Of a DNA stretch of 64,000 nt, positions 22,675 through 32,795 are shown piece after piece (within the stretch, counting starts at the first letter, position 1; every line of letters starts with the position of its first letter). Source of the DNA: Prosopocoilus inquinatus (Eukaryota; Arthropoda; Insecta; Coleoptera; Lucanidae). Location of the stretch: contig CM069873.1 of the NCBI GenBank assembly GCA_036172665.1, forward strand, positions 40,270,001-40,334,000, given 5' to 3'. Below the pieces are notes generated by a model that saw only the letters and a program-made list of their open reading frames with translations, had not been told where the DNA came from and did not search any database. Made by a program: the position numbers and the translations under genes.

Positions 22675-24822
22675 TTCAAACTGGGTGTGCACTGTAGGGA
22701 TCTCCTAAACTGTAAGAGATACAGATTCGGTTAAATTGAAGAAAAGTTGCACGAATCAATGCCTAATTTGGGTCCATAGACAGAATGACTTTTTTCTTAT
22801 TTCTTCTTGAGTTATTAAAGAAAATATAATTTAAGAAAAACCGAGAATACTGAAGCGCTGTTATTAAAACTATTTAAGGAATGGCACGTGCCAGAGCTAT
22901 TTTTTAATTTAATGTAGGCGGGGCTACAAAAAGATGATTACATGAATAAAAAAGAGACGTTTTTGTTTTTGATATTTGAATGTTGTGGGGTCAGACGTGT
23001 TACGGATGTCAGACGGGGCACTTCTATTAAATTATTTTACGGAACGCAGTGTTTGATTTCTTACAACGCGGTGTTTGTTTATCTTACAGTAAAGAAGTCG
23101 ATTTTCTTATTTCCTCTGTATCTCTTTTATTACACATAATTTTGAAATTCTGATATAACTTTCCACAGGCACTTTTTTATTCTGCTTCGAATAGAGGTGG
23201 CAAAATTGAAGTCAAACGTTTTGTCTTTCCACGATTTTCTAAATACAACTTATACCTTTTTACTATTCTATTCGATAGCATTTTTTCTCCTGATTGTAAT
23301 GATATACACACTTAATAGTTGATATTAATCTGAAGCTTAGATAATGCAGATTTTTATATGAAAATTTTATTTAATACATAATTTTTAATGTATAGTCATT
23401 TTCTTTGCTATAGTGTAAATTTTAATAAACTATTTTTTTCTGTATCGTTATTTTAATAATGCACTGCACTTACGAAAATGAATTTTTACTGACAAATATC
23501 GGGTGGATCTAATATAACCTGCTAGACTAGTAGCTAACGAGACTCAGCTTTGGTATAGGAATGAAATCATTTTTAATTTTGACTCGCACTGTTCGTTTAA
23601 AAGAAAAAGTGAATACTAATTATACTAAAAATATTTAGATTTTACTAAATAGTGCCTTCTACAAAGACACTGGCAGCTAGAAACGAATATTTTTGTGATA
23701 AATTTTAAAGATACTTTCTATAACAATGTATTTTTTTTTAATTTCTTTAGCACTCAGTGGCTCTCAACACTTCACTATTTTCAATTTTAAACTTGGTTAA
23801 GTTCAAAAATGGTACTAGATTTCGTTTTGACGAGGTGAATTACCAGTTTAATGGTGGCAAGTTATATTGGGACCATCCTGCATAATTTAAACAGGATAAT
23901 GTAGGCTTTGTATTTTGGACGTTGAAACAGTGACCTGCGTTAAGATAAATAATAAGGAGGATCGAAGAAAGCGAATATTAAATTCTTGCAGAAATGTTAT
24001 CATATTCGACACGCCAGACAACACAGGATTAAGAACGAATATGTGTCTTAAAAACAGTGGCGGACATTTCGAGGATTTACTTTAATTTGTTTATTTCACT
24101 TTATTTATTTCACAAATTTATTTTCTTCTTCTAATAATTTTTGTTCAAGTTATTTATTTTGTTCTTGTAATTTAATATGTTTATTCTGCTGTTTATTTGG
24201 TTTGTGTTACACTCTAATAATAATAAATTTACTTATTCAAAAAAACTTGACGAAACTATCAGTATTTTTGTCATATTTTAACTTTATTTGAAAAAAAGGT
24301 ATTAAGTATTACACATCACTGAAACCGCCAGAAAAAATGCTATCGAACAGAATAATAAAAAGATAAGAAAATGACCCAAAAATTTAAAATTATGTTTTAA
24401 GATTTTCATATAAAATCTGAATTATTTCAGCTTCAAATTAATATTATTACAATCAAGAGAAAAGATGCTATCAAATAGAATAATAAAAAGACATAAGTTG
24501 TATTTACAAAATCGAAACTGATGATGGTTGAGGAAAGACGAAACGTTTGACTTCAATTTTATTACTTCTATTCGAAGCAGAATCAAAAAGTGCCTGTAGA
24601 AAGTTAAATCAGAATTTCAAAGTTATGTATAATAAAAGAGATACAGAGGAAATAAGAGAATCGACTTTTTTACATTTTCATTAATATCTCAAGAAGAAAT
24701 AATAAAAAATCATTCTGTTAATGAATACGTGTTAGGTATTTATTCATACAACTTTTCTTCCATTTAACCAAATTTGTAACTCTTACGGTTTAGGAGATCC
24801 CTTCAGTGCACACCCAATGTGA
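22675..24822. mobile_element. Foldback element 2
   Basis: Long imperfect inverted repeats. Left arm from about 22680 (GGGTGTGCACTG, GGGATCTCCTAAAC) to about 23410; right arm from about 24290 to about 24818 (GTTTAGGAGATCCC, CAGTGCACACCC). Shared inner blocks include CTTATTTCCTCTGTATCTC against GAGATACAGAGGAAATAAG, and CTGCTTCGAATAGA against TCTATTCGAAGCAG. The left arm has extra sequence near 22830-23090. The centre is AT-rich without genes. No certain target duplication, so the edges are approximate. Confidence 0.7.
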
Positions 24823-27253
24823 CAGACGGTATAGTATAGTATAGTAAAGTACAGTTAGTTTTAATAAGAAAAATAATAATCAAATGCCTTTATTTCAGTT
24901 AGCGGAGTTCAGCTATAAAGCTGCTCAACCGGTCAATCAACTTTTAATATAATTGTAATTATACAATAATTATGTGCAATGCGTAGATTACAAGTGTATG
25001 TACAATTCGTAAATAAATAATAAGAAACAAGAAAAAATAAAATAAAAAGAATGTGACAGAGATGTACATTCACGGACTTTAAAGACGCCCAGGTCTTTGC
25101 AACCCCTGTCCACTACTTTACCGGTCGACTATTTAATCCGACCGACCTAAAATTATTTACGACGGGTACTCCTGCAGCCTTTCCAATAATTATCTACACG
25201 TGTTTGTATGTATTCATGCTTCAATGTAATACTGCTTTACACGCCGTGTCCGTAGATCGGGTTTACTATAGGAAAAACGTTTTATTTTTCATTTTTCTGC
25301 TTGCCCTAAAACATAATAAATATTACGAAAGTAATAAATTCCCATTAATAACTGAAAAAGTTAGGATATTTATCTTTTTACTTTAACAAAATGTCAATCA
25401 TGTCAGCTAGGAATTGGCGATATTATGAATTTGATACCTTACCACGTTTTCATTCACAATATTTTTGTTTTATGAAAATGTTTGCAGGTTCTTAAAATTT
25501 TAAAATTGAAGTTAAAAAATGAAAACCCGTTTTTAAGAGAGTTTATTTTAAATTATTTTATTCTACGTAACTATTACCCCTTTTACATTTACAGTAATTG
25601 GAGAGTAACTATAACTGGTTTAAGTGCCAATTTTGTGTTAAAATGTTTTTTTTTTTTGTTAAATTGCTCGTGAGCAAATCGAAGCCACGTTATCATTTAT
25701 CTTAGTAATATAATTACCAAGATCAGGAAATTACAGTAATTCGTTAAATAGTTAATTTAATAAGCCGTTTTGAAAAAAGAAGCGAATTGCTACCCTCGTA
25801 AAGAAGAGTCCCACAACTTACCTTCCGAATCGATAATGAAGTACAGCAGAAATAAACTCCTATGCCTGGCAGCTCGGTGAAGGTGAGGCATAGATTCCAG
25901 ATGTTAGAATAACACATACTCCTACTTTTTTGCTTTATTTAATTTTAATATGACAAACTTTCTGAGGCAGTTTTTAGTATTGTAAAGTAGTACCTGTAGG
26001 ATGAAATATTGTCGGAATTAAAATAATATCTACATAGTACATATTGCGACTACAAAAGCCTTTCTCTATATGAAAAGGCGAAGTTCTGCATAAATCCAAA
26101 GTTATGTAGCTTCATTTATCTTCCAGGGATAAGAGCTTAAGCACTCCGGCATACTATTTATGTACGTGCGAAATTACGCAAACTATCAAATTTATATCTC
26201 GGGCAGCAAATCATGGGGCGTTGACGGTAATTAAGACGCAACAATTTCCTAAATAACGATTCTTAACCCGGTGGTGTTCCGAATTTATTTATTTGAATGG
26301 AACAAGTGATTTTGTTATCAAAGCCGCCCAAACACGCCACTAAGCTGTTTTAAGCTAATGAAATAATTAAAGTAATTCGTGAGATTAATTTAATTAAGTG
26401 TGTAATATAATTACTTAAATCTGGTGAACCTCTTATGATAATTAACGAATGCCTTCGGATTAGTTGGTGTTCACGGAAGCAAGCGGCGCCTACTCTTGTT
26501 TTGATGATAATAACAAATAACATCCGAGAAAATACATTTTTCATCATTTTTATTAAATTAAAACATATGAGACGGAATTGCACAAAATAAAAAAAAATAA
26601 CACCAATAACATCAAGAGTGTGTTTCCTTTTGCTCTGGTGCTCGTACAGTGGAACACTCTACGTTTTAAAAATAAAGGACAACACGTCACTTTGCCGCCG
26701 ATAGCACTGAAATAACGTTAATATCTGAGCTTCAATCGTAAGCGTTTATTTCTGAAAAGTTGTATTTTATTTTGTAATTTTCTGTTATGTATTAAAACTC
26801 CGCGCGAAACGAACATCGTCCATCAATGTTTAAATAAGCAAAAATAAAACGCGCTCCCAATGAAAGATTGAGCAAAAATAAAACGCGGTTTCAGTGAAAG
26901 AAACGTTGTAAATACCATGGGGCTTTTTACAATCTCCAAAGATGCCGCTAATTACAAATGTCGATGCGAATTTCAAAGGGGGAATTAAGTCGACAGAAAC
27001 GCGGTAAGTTTCAATTCGATAAATACCATGACTTTATCTTTGAACGAAAGAATATTTTTATGCATATTGTGTTTTCATGAGAATTTATGACGGCAGGAGC
27101 ACTAAAAAAGTGACTTAATTAAAATCCAATATGGGCCTAATTATGTTTTGATTCAAGATACTTAATAAAACCAACCAGTTTATTTTTAATTCACTTCATA
27201 TAATTTTCTTTAATAATTTAATAAATGGGAGATATTTTTAGAATTAGAAAATT
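24823..27253. other. No gene seen
   Basis: About 2.4 kb of AT-rich sequence. Only short frames without motifs. A GCAAAAATAAAACGCG block is tandemly duplicated at about 26838 and 26874. At 24864-24890, AAAAATAATAATCAAATGCC resembles the 3' tail of a LINE but is too short to assign. ATAT at 27254-27257 is the left target duplication of element C. Confidence 0.5.
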
Positions 27254-27257
27254 ATAT

Positions 27258-27487
27258 TGTCACGAAGGGTGCTTTTGTTAATTTAAACACTCTGTATATA
27301 CATGTTAAATATTGCGGTACGGTGGGGCACACTTTGCTGAGTCGTCCATATCGGAATGAGCGCTCGATCGCGGCTTCGATCGGAGCGGGGGACGAATCGC
27401 TGGGCAAGGGCGACTCAGGAACGTGGGTCTTCCGGAGATTGGGTTGGTTGTGCCAAATAAACGTGATACTCAGTGAGTGGGCTTTTC
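27258..27487 (+). repeat. 5' LTR of element C, 3'-truncated
   Basis: Matches the first 230 bp of the 3' LTR (56799-57028) with three substitutions. After GGCTTTTC the similarity stops and a 56-bp unrelated leader leads to the gag ATG. The last 152 bp of LTR and the primer-binding site are missing. Confidence 0.88.
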
Positions 27488-27543
27488 ATTAATTAAGGCG
27501 GACGGAATAATCTCGGGTAAATTTAATAACGTTTGATACATAA

Positions 27544-29328
27544 ATGGCTGAAGGACCCAGAACAAGGCTAAGGAGCAAAGATGACGAAAAAGTCGAGAAT
27601 TTAATAAAGGAAAAAAAGAAGCCAGAAATTCACGTAACATTAGATAAACACGCTTTTTTCCCACTAGCGAGGAGCACATTGACACCACGATCGCCGCCAG
27701 CAGGTCGCAAAAATTTACAAATAACATTAGGCAGCGAAGAAGACTTAACAATTTTGGAAGATAAAAATGACAAAACAAAGACACTAGAACAAACACCCGC
27801 GATTACCACGCCTAACAGAGGTCAGCAGACTCAAGTCAGTCCGAACCCACACCAATTTCGGACATTGAAACAAGTCTTACATCAAGAAAACCAGCGGCAA
27901 ATTCTAAATCACGGTCCAATACCCGATCCCCCCACTTGGCCAGAACGACTGAGCACAGAGACAACAATTAAACCGAAATCCTTAGCGGAATCGATAATGG
28001 AACAAAGAGAAAAAATACTGGAAACGCGCGTTGCGCCATCACCAGATGATACGTTCTTACGAAAAGGAGCAATTCCGAAACAAAATAATATCGTACAGAG
28101 GAAACAATTGGAACCTAATAACGGAAAATTGAAGCAAAACCCGGAAATCCACGAATTTAATTCGAAGGAACCTAACTGGACGAGTAGAAATAAATCAATT
28201 AGTATGTTTTATAACACACGTAAATCAGTGGCGCCAAAATTTTCGAAACCACCAGCTTTTAATCCGCAGGAAGATGATCCTATGACCTTCTTGAAAAAAT
28301 ATAAAGTTGTAGCCAAAATGAACGGTTGGGACGAATTGGAACAGCTGGGATATTTGGAAAATTCTTTGGAAGGTAGTGCACTTTCCTGGTTTGAAAATTT
28401 GATAAGAAATAATCCAGAGGCCGATTGGGATTGGACAATAAAAAAGTTTAAAGATAAATTTTTAGGTCCCAATTTCGAATTTAAATTGCAAGAAAAATTA
28501 ATTATTCGGAAACAACGAACAAACGAAAGCTTAACGGACTTTTTTTATTCATTTATAGAAATCTGTAACGATTATAATCCGAAAATGCCCGAAAGAGAAA
28601 TTCTACAACGCTTGATGGCGGGATTATTACCCTACTATAGACATATGGTATGCATAAAGTGTCCAACAAGTTTAAAAGATTTAGAACATTTTATGGACAC
28701 CATAGAAGAGACAGAAAAGGAAGGGAAGACAATTCTGCATAAGGACGTGGGGAAAAATCCCGAAGAAGAGAATCACGGCTATGACCTACGAAGATCGGAC
28801 ATAAGACAAGATCAGTCGGAAACAATGGGCATAATAAATAAATTAATCGACAAATTGACTGTTGACCGAAAAGAAGACGCCTTTAGAGATCGAAAGGGGG
28901 ATTCTATTTACTACAATGCCAGAAGAAAACTCGAGCATAAAAAATTTGGAGAGGATGACAAAAGGAATAATTTTCATTTGACAGGAATCAAAAACCAAAA
29001 GCATTATCAACGAACTTCAAACATCTTTAATTGCCAAATTTGTGGTTACGCTGGTCATATGGCCAGAAATTGTAGAAAATTGACTCCAAGAAGAGGATAT
29101 AACAATGACAACAATAAAGAAGCGAGATCAGTGAACGTCCCGACATGTCAATGGTGTAATACAAGAGGACACACAGCGTCAACATATAGAAAATTAATAG
29201 CAGGAAGGCAAATTCCCAATAATCCACTTAACAGAGAGGGGCAATGCGTAATTAAGAAAGGATACGATTATGGCAGAAAGATGAATAATAATTTAAATGG
29301 TACAGGACAGAGCACGAAAAGGCCCTGA
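27544..29328 (+). CDS. gag: Gag of element C
   Basis: Intact 594-aa reading frame from an ATG 56 bp after the truncated LTR. The N-terminus is basic and low-complexity with FFPLARSTLTPRSP, shared with the gag at 79-1858. The capsid-like domain lies around residues 230-390 (PPAFNPQEDDPMTFLKKYK to about IEETEKEG). There are two zinc knuckles near the C-terminus: CQICGYAGHMARNC is a complete CCHC, and CQWCNTRGHTASTY has lost its last cysteine. Gag forms the particle and binds RNA. The stop TGA at 29326-29328 lies inside the overlap with pol, which is in the -1 frame. Family identity is clear. Confidence 0.92.
   Translation: MAEGPRTRLRSKDDEKVENLIKEKKKPEIHVTLDKHAFFPLARSTLTPRSPPAGRKNLQITLGSEEDLTILEDKNDKTKTLEQTPAITTPNRGQQTQVSPNPHQFRTLKQVLHQENQRQILNHGPIPDPPTWPERLSTETTIKPKSLAESIMEQREKILETRVAPSPDDTFLRKGAIPKQNNIVQRKQLEPNNGKLKQNPEIHEFNSKEPNWTSRNKSISMFYNTRKSVAPKFSKPPAFNPQEDDPMTFLKKYKVVAKMNGWDELEQLGYLENSLEGSALSWFENLIRNNPEADWDWTIKKFKDKFLGPNFEFKLQEKLIIRKQRTNESLTDFFYSFIEICNDYNPKMPEREILQRLMAGLLPYYRHMVCIKCPTSLKDLEHFMDTIEETEKEGKTILHKDVGKNPEEENHGYDLRRSDIRQDQSETMGIINKLIDKLTVDRKEDAFRDRKGDSIYYNARRKLEHKKFGEDDKRNNFHLTGIKNQKHYQRTSNIFNCQICGYAGHMARNCRKLTPRRGYNNDNNKEARSVNVPTCQWCNTRGHTASTYRKLIAGRQIPNNPLNREGQCVIKKGYDYGRKMNNNLNGTGQSTKRP
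29292..29298 (+). promoter_or_regulatory. Predicted -1 frameshift site for gag-pol
   Basis: T-TTA-AAT, in phase with gag codons, is a canonical X-XXY-YYZ slippery heptamer. The pol frame is closed by TAA at 29289-29291 and opens exactly here. No ATG starts pol upstream of the protease, so slippage in this 37-nt overlap explains Gag-Pol synthesis. A downstream structure was not modelled. Confidence 0.75.
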
Positions 29329-32036
29329 ACTCTGTCCGGAATTATTTCCAAAAAGGGGCCTCAAGTGATAGTGGTTCGTGTAGTGAAATAAGGAAAAATA
29401 ATAATATTAAGTGTAATGTAATAACAATTCCAACAAATGACGCCAATATATTGACAACAACAGGTAGTCTTAATGGAAGAGATGTTAATATTATTGTGGA
29501 CACGGGAGCAGCATCTAACGTTATTACTAGACGTTTTGCAACCGATATATTACCATTGGAAAATTCGCCCGTTCTGAATACGATTAATAATAAAAAAGTT
29601 GTCCCTTTAGGAATGTCAAAAGTAACGGTTTCACTGAGGGGCAAAATTTTTTTGCTACAGGCACTAGTTGTGGAGAACCTGACAGCACCACTAATTTTAG
29701 GATGCCCTTTTCTTAAGGATTATGATGCCGAAATAAATTTTTCTTCCAAGGAAATTAAGTTGAATAACCTAGAAACGAGCGTTGAAACTAATTTAGAAAT
29801 ACGGCAACAAAATATTGATAGTATTAAAAGTCAAAATTCCCGAAGATTAGGACAGGGTTGGCTAAAAATACCTAAATGGACAAGTCAAAGGGTCTCGTAT
29901 GAGAATTTTAAAAATCAGGACACAACGAAATTTTCCACTGAAATCAAGTACGTGAAGACAGATTTATTTAATTTACCAAAGTCATTTAGTTTAGCTCATT
30001 GCGTACCAGCCGATCTAAGAATGTCTAAAGGTATTGCTAAGTTATTTAAAGCTAAATTTGATAACATCGAGCAACTTAAAAACCAGAGTCCAAATGTGGG
30101 AAATGTGGTTTACTTAAAATTAAAAGAGAGATTTGTTTTTTACTTAATAACAAAAAGACATTCGCAGGATAAACCAACTTTACAAAATATTTTTAATTCC
30201 CTCTTATCGTTAAAACAGCTGATGGTACAAAATAAACTCGAAAATTTAGGGATGCCAAAAATAGCTTGCGGAATGGATAAGCAAAAATGGAAAACTATAG
30301 AAAAAATGATACGTTACATCTTTCAGGGAACAGACATTAACATCAACATATGTGAACTGCCAGAACAAGATTATCAAAAATCAGCAACTACAGCTCATAA
30401 AAATAAAACAGCAGTGTCTTGGAACGAACTACCAGGAGAGGATATCGTAGATGAAATTGTACAAGATCAAATAATTAAAGTCAATATAGCGGAAGATGCA
30501 ATGATTGAAGGAGGAGAATCTAGAAGCTGTCAAATTAAATTTTCAGATAATGCAAACTTTGAAAAACCATTACTGTTTTGTACGTTTCATGCAAGAGGAC
30601 AATTTCTTCATAAAAATAAATTGGAGATAGCAGATGATTTTCGAGATTTTGGAAATAATAAAATTAACATCTCTAATTATGATAAAAACAGGAAACTAAT
30701 CAAGAAGGATACGGCATTGGGCTACATTGTGGTGGATAACAAAAATGAAATTGGAAAATTATTAGCAGAACAAAATAAGCTTTTAAATTTAAATGTAGTG
30801 ATGGAAGAAAAGTCGTCAAAAGTTTATAACATAAACAATCATCTGCAAGACGAAGAAAAGAAGAAATTAGAAAATTTATTACAGAAAAATTCAGACATTA
30901 TGGCATGGACAAACCTACTTCTCGGAAAAACAGATCGGGCAGAACACACGATCGATATTGGACAAAACAGCCCCGTCAAATCACGACCATACAGGGTAAG
31001 TATGAAGGAGCGGGATATCATTAAACAACAAATAGAAGAGATGTTGGAAGCCGGGATCATACGTCCTTCAGACAGCGAATTCGCTTCGCCCGTCGTGTTA
31101 GTAAAAAAACCGGATGGTACATTTAGATTCTGTGTTGATTACCGGAAACTGAATGCCATCACCACGAAGTCATCGTACCCCCTACCGCTGATAGATGATA
31201 TACTAAATTTTTTAGGAGGAAATAAATATTTTTCGACACTAGACTTAAACAGCGGTTATTGGCAATGTCCAGTTAAAGAAGAAGATCGGCATAAAACGGC
31301 ATTTACAACAAACGATGGGCTGTATGAGTTTAACCGCTTGAGCTTCGGACTGTGTAATGCACCAAGTACCTTCCAAAGGCTGACTGACTCAATATTTAAG
31401 GACTTAAAATGGAAGGAAGTGGCAATCTATTTAGACGATATCATCGTGGTAAGCAATACCATGGAGGAACACTTAGAACGTTTACAAAGAGTCTTCAATT
31501 GCATAAAAGGAGCAGGTCTTACTTTAAAACCTTCAAAGTGCTATTTTGGAATGCAGGAACTTAGAGTGTTAGGATTCAAGATTTCAACTAAAGGTATATT
31601 ACCAGACGATACAAAGATCCAAGCAGTAAGAAATTTCCCTACACCAAGAAAAATAAAAGAAGTTCAAAGTTTCTTAGGTTTATGTAATTTTTTCAGACGG
31701 TTTATTAAAAATTTTTCAATTATCGCCGGCCCGTTGTATAACATTATTGGGGCAAATTCAAAATTTGAATGGGGTCAAAACCAGAAAAAAGCTTTCGAAG
31801 CTCTAAAAGAAAAACTAACCAGTGCTCCCATCTTAGGACATTACAATCCTACGGCAGAAACCGAGCTACGAGTAGATGCGAGTGGAAACGGAATCGGAGC
31901 AGTTTTATTGCAAAAAGACGTGGTGTCACAAAAACTTCACCCTATTTCGTATATCTCAAGAACTCTTACCAAATACGAAAAAAGCTACCCCATAACAGAA
32001 TTAGAATGCCTAGCGGCAGTATGGTCGGTGGAATAA
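29292..32036 (+). CDS. pol: Pol part 1: protease, macrodomain, RT, RNase H (premature stop)
   Basis: Counting from 29451: aspartic protease with VDTGAASNVI around residue 17, macrodomain about 163-306, a linker, then RT with FRFCVDYRKLNAIT, YFSTLDLNSGYWQ, FGLCNAPSTF and the catalytic YLDD at 31428-31439, and the start of RNase H (RVDASGNGIGAVLLQ). TAA at 32034-32036 interrupts RNase H; the same frame stays open beyond it (HALCWLQTL, GGRLLRWSLKL) to the Polinton insertion at 32210. The frame is conserved across the Polinton, because the next codons after it continue the motif before integrase (DALSRYP). The polyprotein makes cDNA in the particle. The stop suggests a recent single-base change. 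The macrodomain insertion is the exceptional part. Confidence 0.9.
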   Translation, partial: FKWYRTEHEKALNSVRNYFQKGASSDSGSCSEIRKNNNIKCNVITIPTNDANILTTTGSLNGRDVNIIVDTGAASNVITRRFATDILPLENSPVLNTINNKKVVPLGMSKVTVSLRGKIFLLQALVVENLTAPLILGCPFLKDYDAEINFSSKEIKLNNLETSVETNLEIRQQNIDSIKSQNSRRLGQGWLKIPKWTSQRVSYENFKNQDTTKFSTEIKYVKTDLFNLPKSFSLAHCVPADLRMSKGIAKLFKAKFDNIEQLKNQSPNVGNVVYLKLKERFVFYLITKRHSQDKPTLQNIFNSLLSLKQLMVQNKLENLGMPKIACGMDKQKWKTIEKMIRYIFQGTDININICELPEQDYQKSATTAHKNKTAVSWNELPGEDIVDEIVQDQIIKVNIAEDAMIEGGESRSCQIKFSDNANFEKPLLFCTFHARGQFLHKNKLEIADDFRDFGNNKINISNYDKNRKLIKKDTALGYIVVDNKNEIGKLLAEQNKLLNLNVVMEEKSSKVYNINNHLQDEEKKKLENLLQKNSDIMAWTNLLLGKTDRAEHTIDIGQNSPVKSRPYRVSMKERDIIKQQIEEMLEAGIIRPSDSEFASPVVLVKKPDGTFRFCVDYRKLNAITTKSSYPLPLIDDILNFLGGNKYFSTLDLNSGYWQCPVKEEDRHKTAFTTNDGLYEFNRLSFGLCNAPSTFQRLTDSIFKDLKWKEVAIYLDDIIVVSNTMEEHLERLQRVFNCIKGAGLTLKPSKCYFGMQELRVLGFKISTKGILPDDTKIQAVRNFPTPRKIKEVQSFLGLCNFFRRFIKNFSIIAGPLYNIIGANSKFEWGQNQKKAFEALKEKLTSAPILGHYNPTAETELRVDASGNGIGAVLLQKDVVSQKLHPISYISRTLTKYEKSYPITELECLAAVWSVE
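29937..30368 (+). other. Macrodomain of TARG1/OARD1 type inside pol
   Basis: About 144 residues between protease and RT with the signature of the ALC1-like/TARG1 macrodomain group: HCVPADLRMSKGIAKLFK near the start, FYLITKRHSQDKPT in the middle, LGMPKIACGMDKQKW near the end. As I recall for human TARG1, a lysine in the LITK block and an aspartate in the CG-D block do the catalysis; both are present (Lys codon 30153-30155, Asp codon 30276-30278). Family members remove ADP-ribose from acidic residues or hydrolyse O-acetyl-ADP-ribose. It lies inside the pol frame with no stop, so it would be made as part of Gag-Pol. Function in the element is inferred. Confidence 0.85.
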
Positions 32037-32210
32037 TTTAGATCTTACTTGTGGGGATTGGACAGCTTTAACATAATTACAGATCACCACGCGTTGTGTT
32101 GGCTACAGACGTTAAAAACTCCCGGAGGTCGTCTACTGCGCTGGTCGTTGAAACTGATGGAATATTCATACAAAGTTTTCCATAAAAAAGGAACATCAAA
32201 CAAGGATGCG

Positions 32211-32358
32211 AGTAGTAGGAATAGGCCGATTCTGGAACCTCCTCCGACCTTGACCAATAAAGTTCAAGGTCAAGGTCGGAGGAGGTTCCAGAATCGGCCT
32301 ATTCCTGACGTGACCTCACCATGACCTTAAACTTCAAGGCCATGACCTTGAGGTGACC
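32211..32358 (+). repeat. Left Polinton TIR with internal 39-bp hairpin
   Basis: About 148 bp matching the inverted right end (51269-51416) with a few mismatches. Inside, 32217-32255 and 32268-32306 are perfect 39-bp inverted repeats around a 12-nt loop, so the last about 96 bp can fold on themselves. AGTAGT lies outside the hairpin. Confidence 0.93.
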
Positions 32359-32690
32359 TCGATCAAGGTCAAGATTAGAGGAGGTTCCAGAATCGACCTG
32401 TTCCTAACGTAACCGAGAGGAAACTTTGAAATGACCTTGAGGGTTCAAGGTTAAGATCGGAGGAGGTTCTAAAATTTGCTTTGTGCCGATGTAACTACAA
32501 GGTTAAGGATCAAGTCAGAGGAGGTTGCAAAATTTTCAATGTCATTGACGTGACCTCATCATTACCTCTAAAAGCGAGGTCAGAGGAGGGTTCCAAAAAT
32601 TATCTATCCTTGACGTGACCTTAACTTGACGGAGGATCCAAAAACGGTTTATCTTGAATATGACCGTAAGGTTGGAGGAGGTAGGGACCC
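32359..32690 (+). repeat. Degenerate subterminal repeats, left end
   Basis: Five or six diverged copies of the hairpin arm and its continuation, recognised by GGAGGAGGTTCCA-like cores at about 32382, 32458, 32517, 32583, 32631 and 32676, each followed by a variant of TTGACGTGACC. Unlike the right end, the short 11-bp array is nearly absent. Confidence 0.75.
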
Positions 32691-32706
32691 CCACCTAAAA
32701 TCTTGT

Positions 32707-32740
32707 TATATAAGGTTCTTCATTTGGGAATAGATTCAGT
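32707..32740 (+). promoter_or_regulatory. TATA plus TCAGT initiator promoter
   Basis: TATATAAGG at 32707-32715 and TTCAGTTG with the A at 32738, a spacing of 31 bp. This is the classical arthropod core promoter layout. It precedes a short first exon (about 32738-32796) of the next gene. Confidence 0.75.
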
Positions 32741-32795
32741 TGTTACAGAACTGTGAGTTGTGTTGTTAAGTTAATCACCTACCTACATACATAAA

